A DNA stretch of 7,552 nt, from contig DATLGD010000098.1 of the NCBI GenBank assembly GCA_035540755.1, positions 1 to 7,552 of the forward strand, given 5' to 3'. Origin of the DNA: DATLGD01 sp035540755. Its GTDB lineage: Bacteria > Actinomycetota > Actinomycetes > Mycobacteriales > SCTD01. Position numbers and translations under genes: made by a program. The notes under the pieces are model-generated. The model worked only from the letters and a program-made list of their open reading frames with translations. It did no database searches and had not been told where the DNA came from. Each line of letters opens with the position of its first letter. Position 1 is the first letter of the stretch. Shown in pieces: positions 5,651 through 7,552 of the stretch.

Positions 5651-7335
5651 GCCACCCGCACCCCGAGCTCGGTCCGCCCCCGCCCCTGCCCGACGGCGGG
5701 CTGCGCGTCGTCGCGCTCGGCGGTCTCGGCGAGATCGGCCGGAACATGACGGTGTTCGAGCACTCCGGCCGGCTGCTCGTCGTCGACTGCGGGGTGCTGT
5801 TCCCCGAGGTCGACCAGCCCGGCATCGACCTCATCCTGCCGGACTTCAGCTACATCCGGGACCGGCTCGACGACATCGAGGCCGTCGTGCTGACCCACGG
5901 CCACGAGGACCACCTCGGCGGCGTGCCGTACCTGCTGCGCGAGAAGCCCGACATCCCGATCGTCGGCAGCCGCTTCACCCTGGCCCTGCTCGAGGCCAAG
6001 CTGCGCGAGCACCGGATCACGCCGTACACGCTCGAGGTGAAGGAGGAGCAGGTCGAGCAGCTCGGCCCGTTCGCCTGCGAGTTCCTCGCCGTCAACCACT
6101 CGATCCCGGACGCGCTGGCCGTCGCCATCCGCACCGACGCCGGGCTCGTCCTGCACTCGGGCGACATCAAGATGGACCAGCTGCCGCTCGACGGCCGGCT
6201 CACCGACCTCGGCGGCTTCGCCCGCCTGGGCCGCGAGGGCATCGACCTGCTGCTGCTCGACTCGACGAACGCCGAGCAGCCGGGCTTCGTGCCGTCCGAG
6301 CGCGAGATCGGCCCGGTCATCGACGACGTGATGCGGGCCGCGAAGCGGCGGGTCATCGTCGCCTGCTTCGCCTCGCACGTGCACCGCGTGCAGCAGGTGC
6401 TCGACGCCGCGCACGCGCACGGCAAGAAGGTCGCGCTGGTCGGCCGGTCGATGGTGCGCAACATCGGCGTGGCCCGCGACCTCGGCATCCTGCACGTGCC
6501 ACCCGGCCTGATCATCGACATGAAGGAGATCGACTCGGTCCCCGACGACCGCGTCGTGCTCATCTCGACCGGCTCGCAGGGCGAGCCGCTGTCGGCGCTG
6601 TCCCGGATGGCCAACCGGTCGCACCACCAGATCCGGATCGAGTCCGACGACACGGTGCTGCTGGCGTCCTCACTGATCCCCGGCAACGAGAACGCCGTGT
6701 ACCGGGTCATCAACGGCCTGTCCCGGTGGGGGGCCCGGGTGGTGCACAAGGGCGTGGCGATGGTGCACGTGTCCGGGCACGCCTCGGCCGGCGAGCTGCT
6801 GTACATCCTCAACGCGACCCAGCCCAGCAACGTCCTGCCGGTGCACGGCGAGTGGCGGCACCTGCGGGCGATGGCGGCGCTCGCCCGCGCCACCGGCGTG
6901 CCCGACCAGCGGATCGTGCTCGCCGAGGACGGCGTCGTCGTCGACCTCGTCGACGGCAAGGCCGAGATCGTCGGCGCGGTCGAGTGCGGCTACGTGTTCG
7001 TCGACGGGCTCGAGGTCGGCGATGTCGGGGAGTCGACGCTCAAGGACCGTCGGATCCTCGGTGACGAGGGCTTCATCTCCATCACGCTCGCCGTCGACAG
7101 CGTCACCGGCAAGATCGCCGGCGGGCCGGAGATCGCGGCGCGCGGGTTCAGCGACGACCGCGCGGCGTTCGACCCGGTCCGCGAGCTGATCGAGGCCGAG
7201 CTCGACCGGCAGGCCGCCGAGGGCGTCGCCGACTCCCACCAGGTGGCGCAGGCGGTGCGGCGCGTCGTCGGCCGCTGGGTCAGCGACACCTACCGCCGCC
7301 GCCCGATGATCATCCCGGTGGTCGTCGAGGTCTGA
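5647..7335 (+). CDS. rnj: Ribonuclease J (metallo-beta-lactamase/beta-CASP RNase)
   Basis: A 562-residue protein, typical RNase J length. It is a zinc-dependent RNase with 5'-to-3' exonuclease and endonuclease activity, acting in rRNA maturation and mRNA decay. Metal ligands fall 9-10 residues after those of B. subtilis RNase J1: THGHEDH with H84, H86, D88, H89; H151 in NHSIPD; D173 in HSGDIKMD; H400 in PVHGEW. The beta-CASP domain shows FASHVHRVQQ (241-250), STGSQGEPLSALSRMA (307-322) and HVSGHAS (374-380). The C-terminal domain (about 455-562) is complete, ending RRRPMIIPVVVEV. The long N-terminal extension seen in some actinobacterial RNase E/G proteins is absent here; only about 15 residues precede the core. 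It is coupled to dapA by a four-base overlap and converges with the dehydrogenase gene after six bases. As only one rnj is visible, J1/J2 duplication cannot be judged. Confidence 0.97.
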   Translation: MSHPHPELGPPPPLPDGGLRVVALGGLGEIGRNMTVFEHSGRLLVVDCGVLFPEVDQPGIDLILPDFSYIRDRLDDIEAVVLTHGHEDHLGGVPYLLREKPDIPIVGSRFTLALLEAKLREHRITPYTLEVKEEQVEQLGPFACEFLAVNHSIPDALAVAIRTDAGLVLHSGDIKMDQLPLDGRLTDLGGFARLGREGIDLLLLDSTNAEQPGFVPSEREIGPVIDDVMRAAKRRVIVACFASHVHRVQQVLDAAHAHGKKVALVGRSMVRNIGVARDLGILHVPPGLIIDMKEIDSVPDDRVVLISTGSQGEPLSALSRMANRSHHQIRIESDDTVLLASSLIPGNENAVYRVINGLSRWGARVVHKGVAMVHVSGHASAGELLYILNATQPSNVLPVHGEWRHLRAMAALARATGVPDQRIVLAEDGVVVDLVDGKAEIVGAVECGYVFVDGLEVGDVGESTLKDRRILGDEGFISITLAVDSVTGKIAGGPEIAARGFSDDRAAFDPVRELIEAELDRQAAEGVADSHQVAQAVRRVVGRWVSDTYRRRPMIIPVVVEV

Positions 7336-7341
7336 GGCCGG

Positions 7342-7552
7342 TCAGTCCTGGTCCTGCGGCTCGGCCATGCCGCGGTGCACCTTCGCCTTGACCGCGTCGG
7401 GCGTGACCTTGCCGGCCGCCTCCATGAGCTTGGTGGTCAGTCCCGCCGCGACCACCCGGCGGTCGCCCTTTCTGAGCGCGTCGTAGCCCTGCTTCGCGAC
7501 GTCGGCGGCGTCGTCCTTGCTGCTCTGCCCGACCCGGGTGTCGGTGAGGTCG
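7342..7552 (-). CDS. Short-chain dehydrogenase/reductase, C-terminal 69 residues only
   Basis: The minus-strand frame is open from the right edge to a TGA at 7344-7342. The visible tail contains DTRVGQSSKDDAADVAKQGY, then DALRKGDRRVVAAGLTTKL, VTPDAVKAKV and HRGMAEPQDQD. This resembles the C-terminus of a group of NAD(P)-dependent SDR oxidoreductases (DltE-like, COG0300) with the tail pattern 'D-T-x-V-G ... KDD-A-x-V-A ... HR-x-MAEP'. The cofactor-binding TGxxxGxG and catalytic YxxxK lie outside the window, so substrate and activity cannot be stated. It converges on rnj with only six bases between the stop codons and no clear terminator for either gene. Confidence 0.75.
   Translation of the reverse strand, partial: DLTDTRVGQSSKDDAADVAKQGYDALRKGDRRVVAAGLTTKLMEAAGKVTPDAVKAKVHRGMAEPQDQD

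Noticed and set aside
5305..6627. 440-codon minus-strand open frame opposite dapA and rnj
   Set aside because: A codon-bias shadow; both sense genes are complete with catalytic residues in register.
7356..7373. GCGGC/GCCGC pairing just after the rnj stop as an rnj terminator
   Set aside because: Only five pairs with an eight-base loop inside the dehydrogenase coding sequence, and no T-run; not distinguishable from background in this GC range.
1..7552. Mobile element, phage, CRISPR, toxin-antitoxin or secondary-metabolite system
   Set aside because: No transposase or integrase motifs, no spaced direct repeats, no small paired genes and no composition break. The region looks like ordinary core chromosome.

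Overview
The window is chromosomal DNA from a very GC-rich actinobacterium. By eye about three quarters of the bases are G or C, third codon positions are strongly G/C, GTG starts are common, and all six visible stop codons are TGA. The gene order thyX-dapA-rnj is the one I recall from Mycobacterium tuberculosis (Rv2754c-Rv2753c-Rv2752c) and relatives. I cannot name a genus from this sequence alone. I see no rRNA, tRNA, CRISPR array, insertion sequence or prophage gene.

Layout. Bases 1-1406 (minus strand) carry a multi-pass membrane GGDEF-EAL protein for cyclic-di-GMP turnover; its EAL part runs off the left edge. A 110-base divergent spacer holds two short dyads. On the plus strand follow a YcaQ/AlkX-type DNA glycosylase (1517-2737), a tandem GNAT acetyltransferase (2802-3812), a 128-base spacer with a strong hairpin and a probable promoter, flavin-dependent thymidylate synthase thyX (3941-4693), 4-hydroxy-tetrahydrodipicolinate synthase dapA (4730-5650) and ribonuclease J rnj (5647-7335). 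The last two overlap by four bases. A short-chain dehydrogenase (minus strand, 7342 to the right edge) converges on rnj with only six bases between the stops.

How the parts relate. thyX makes dTMP, dapA commits aspartate semialdehyde to diaminopimelate and lysine, and rnj processes and degrades RNA. They share a conserved neighbourhood rather than a pathway. dapA and rnj look translationally coupled, while dapA seems to have its own leaderless-type promoter just after thyX. The left-hand genes (cyclic-di-GMP, DNA repair, acetyltransferase) are separate units.

I found no clear candidate for an undescribed system. The points most worth a second look are the repeated -10-like hexamer exactly seven bases before three start codons, the thyX leader (two-codon ORF and possible Shine-Dalgarno sequestration), and the dapA/rnj coupling.
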